Source: Candidatus Omnitrophota bacterium (GTDB lineage Bacteria; Omnitrophota; Gorgyraeia; Zapsychrales; JANLHA01). Taken from it: a stretch of DNA of 6,192 nt. The notes under the pieces were generated by a model. It was not told the DNA's origin. It did not search any database and worked only from the letters and a program-made list of their open reading frames with translations. How positions within the stretch are numbered: the first letter of the stretch is position 1; each line of letters opens with the position of its first letter. Shown here piece after piece: positions 5,385-6,192 of this stretch. The position numbers and the translations under genes are program-made. The stretch is taken from NCBI GenBank assembly GCA_023247815.1, contig JAHFFS010000096.1:1-6192 (forward strand), given 5' to 3'.

Positions 5385-6191
5385 TCAATTGAATTGGGCC
5401 TCTTTGAGACGTCTGACTGTTTTTTCTTTCCCCAAAACTGCCATGGTTTCAAATAAACCAGGGCCAACACTTTTTCCGGTTAAGACGACCCGCATCGGAT
5501 GAACCAGGTCTTTCACGTTGAGACCCAATTCATCAACCAGTTCACGAAAAATCTTCTCAATGGCTTGCGACTGATAGTCGTTGAGTTTTTCCAGCCGCTC
5601 ACCCAATAATCGAAACTCTTTTGAACGATCTAGCCCAAGCTTTTCCTTGGCCTCAGGATCCACAACAACATTTTTGACAAAAATATAATCGGTCCAATCT
5701 AAAAAGTCATTTAACGTCGAGATCCGACCTTTGTATAAGTCTATAATATTTTCCAATCTTTTCCTATCAAAATCATCGTCCCAAAATTCCTTTTCCTTCA
5801 AGAATGGCAACAAAAGTTCAACCAACTTAACCGTATCCAATTCTTTGATATATTGCGTATTCAACCATTTCAATTTATCCAGTGAAAAGGCCGCAGCGGC
5901 TTTATTGATCTTTTTGATTGAAAAACTTTTTAAGGCCTGCGCCATAGGGACCTTCTCTTGATTGTTCCCTGGCGACCAACCTAACAGCATCAAATAATTC
6001 ACCAAGGCCTCGGGTAAAAAGCCCTCTTTCTGATAATCACTGACCGCCACCGCGCCAAACCGTTTCGAAAGCCGCGCGCCGTCGGTTCCCATAATCAACG
6101 GCAGGTGAGCGAATTTAGGGATTTTTAATCCCAGCGCTTCATAAATGACAATCTGCTTGGGTGTATTAGAGATGTGGTCTTCCCCACGGAT
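5385..6191 (-). CDS. gltX: Glutamyl-tRNA synthetase, C-terminal part (5' end outside window)
   Basis: GluRS attaches glutamate to tRNA-Glu and, in organisms without GlnRS, also to tRNA-Gln. The reading frame enters from the right edge and gives 268 residues of the usual 460-500, so the N-terminal ATP-binding half with the HIGH motif is missing. The visible start, IRGEDHISNTPKQIVIYEAL, is the conserved end of the catalytic domain. The KMSKS-type signature appears as RLSKR at fragment residues 40-44, within GTDGARLSKRFGA. The following stretch (DYQKEGFLPEALVNYLMLLG) is typical of the stem-contact region, and the last 150 or so residues form the helical anticodon-binding part. That part ends with the family pattern HPMRVVLTGKSVGPGLFETM and a LGKEKTVRRL tail. 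No frameshift or stop is seen. Downstream lie a small lipoprotein gene and tRNA-Gln. The residues that tell discriminating from non-discriminating enzymes could not be judged without an alignment. Confidence 0.96.
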   Translation of the reverse strand: MRGEDHISNTPKQIVIYEALGLKIPKFAHLPLIMGTDGARLSKRFGAVAVSDYQKEGFLPEALVNYLMLLGWSPGNNQEKVPMAQALKSFSIKKINKAAAAFSLDKLKWLNTQYIKELDTVKLVELLLPFLKEKEFWDDDFDRKRLENIIDLYKGRISTLNDFLDWTDYIFVKNVVVDPEAKEKLGLDRSKEFRLLGERLEKLNDYQSQAIEKIFRELVDELGLNVKDLVHPMRVVLTGKSVGPGLFETMAVLGKEKTVRRLKEAQFN

Positions 6192-6192
6192 C

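Noticed and set aside
5385..6098. A TTG start at 6098 making a 237-residue protein
   Set aside because: The same frame continues upstream to the window edge with conserved GluRS sequence (IRGEDHISNTPKQ), so this is an internal codon of gltX.
1..6192. CRISPR arrays, insertion sequences, phage or defence genes
   Set aside because: No direct repeats with spacers, transposase motifs or integrase motifs are visible. All coding space is taken by housekeeping and envelope genes.

Overview
This window is a compact bacterial chromosome segment of about 6.2 kb. Every gene I can support lies on the minus strand, so transcription runs from the right edge to the left. Moderate GC, short intergenic gaps, Sec-type and lipoprotein signal peptides and tandem peptidoglycan-binding domains point to a Gram-negative-type organism. 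The mix of SucCD, a stand-alone-looking BioD-like/DRTGG protein, small envelope lipoproteins and a degenerate 'tcattgcg...gcaatct' palindrome would suit a deep-branching group such as Omnitrophota or a Nitrospirota-like lineage. That placement is inferred from style and is low confidence, because no marker in the window fixes the taxon.

Right block (about 5096-6192), translation. The 3' part of gltX (glutamyl-tRNA synthetase) runs in from the right edge. It is followed, 26 bases after its stop, by an unlisted 45-codon lipoprotein gene with a strong ribosome binding site, and then by a tRNA-Gln(CUG) gene. No clear promoter or terminator separates the three, so they may be read together. Having tRNA-Gln next to GluRS raises the question of whether glutamine is charged by the indirect GluRS/GatCAB route.

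Middle block (about 3297-5072), cell envelope. A good sigma70-like promoter just after the tRNA drives a small exported protein with a PsbP/DUF1795-like look. It is followed 3 bases later by msrB (exported methionine-R-sulfoxide reductase) and 74 bases after that by a lipoprotein with two peptidoglycan-binding domains. All three products are predicted to leave the cytoplasm.

Left block (1-3140), central metabolism. sucC and sucD (succinyl-CoA ligase beta and alpha subunits) overlap by four bases. They are followed 56 bases later by a P-loop BioD-like/DRTGG protein related to the N-terminal half of phosphotransacetylase, cut by the left edge. The 246-base gap before sucC is the longest stretch without a gene. 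It holds a roughly 86-bp imperfect palindromic repeat and a weak candidate promoter.

I see no CRISPR array, insertion sequence, phage gene or defence system. The window is mostly ordinary housekeeping sequence. The points worth a second look are the hidden lipoprotein gene, the palindromic element, the tRNA-Gln/gltX neighbourhood, the exported MsrB operon and the sucCD-DRTGG linkage.
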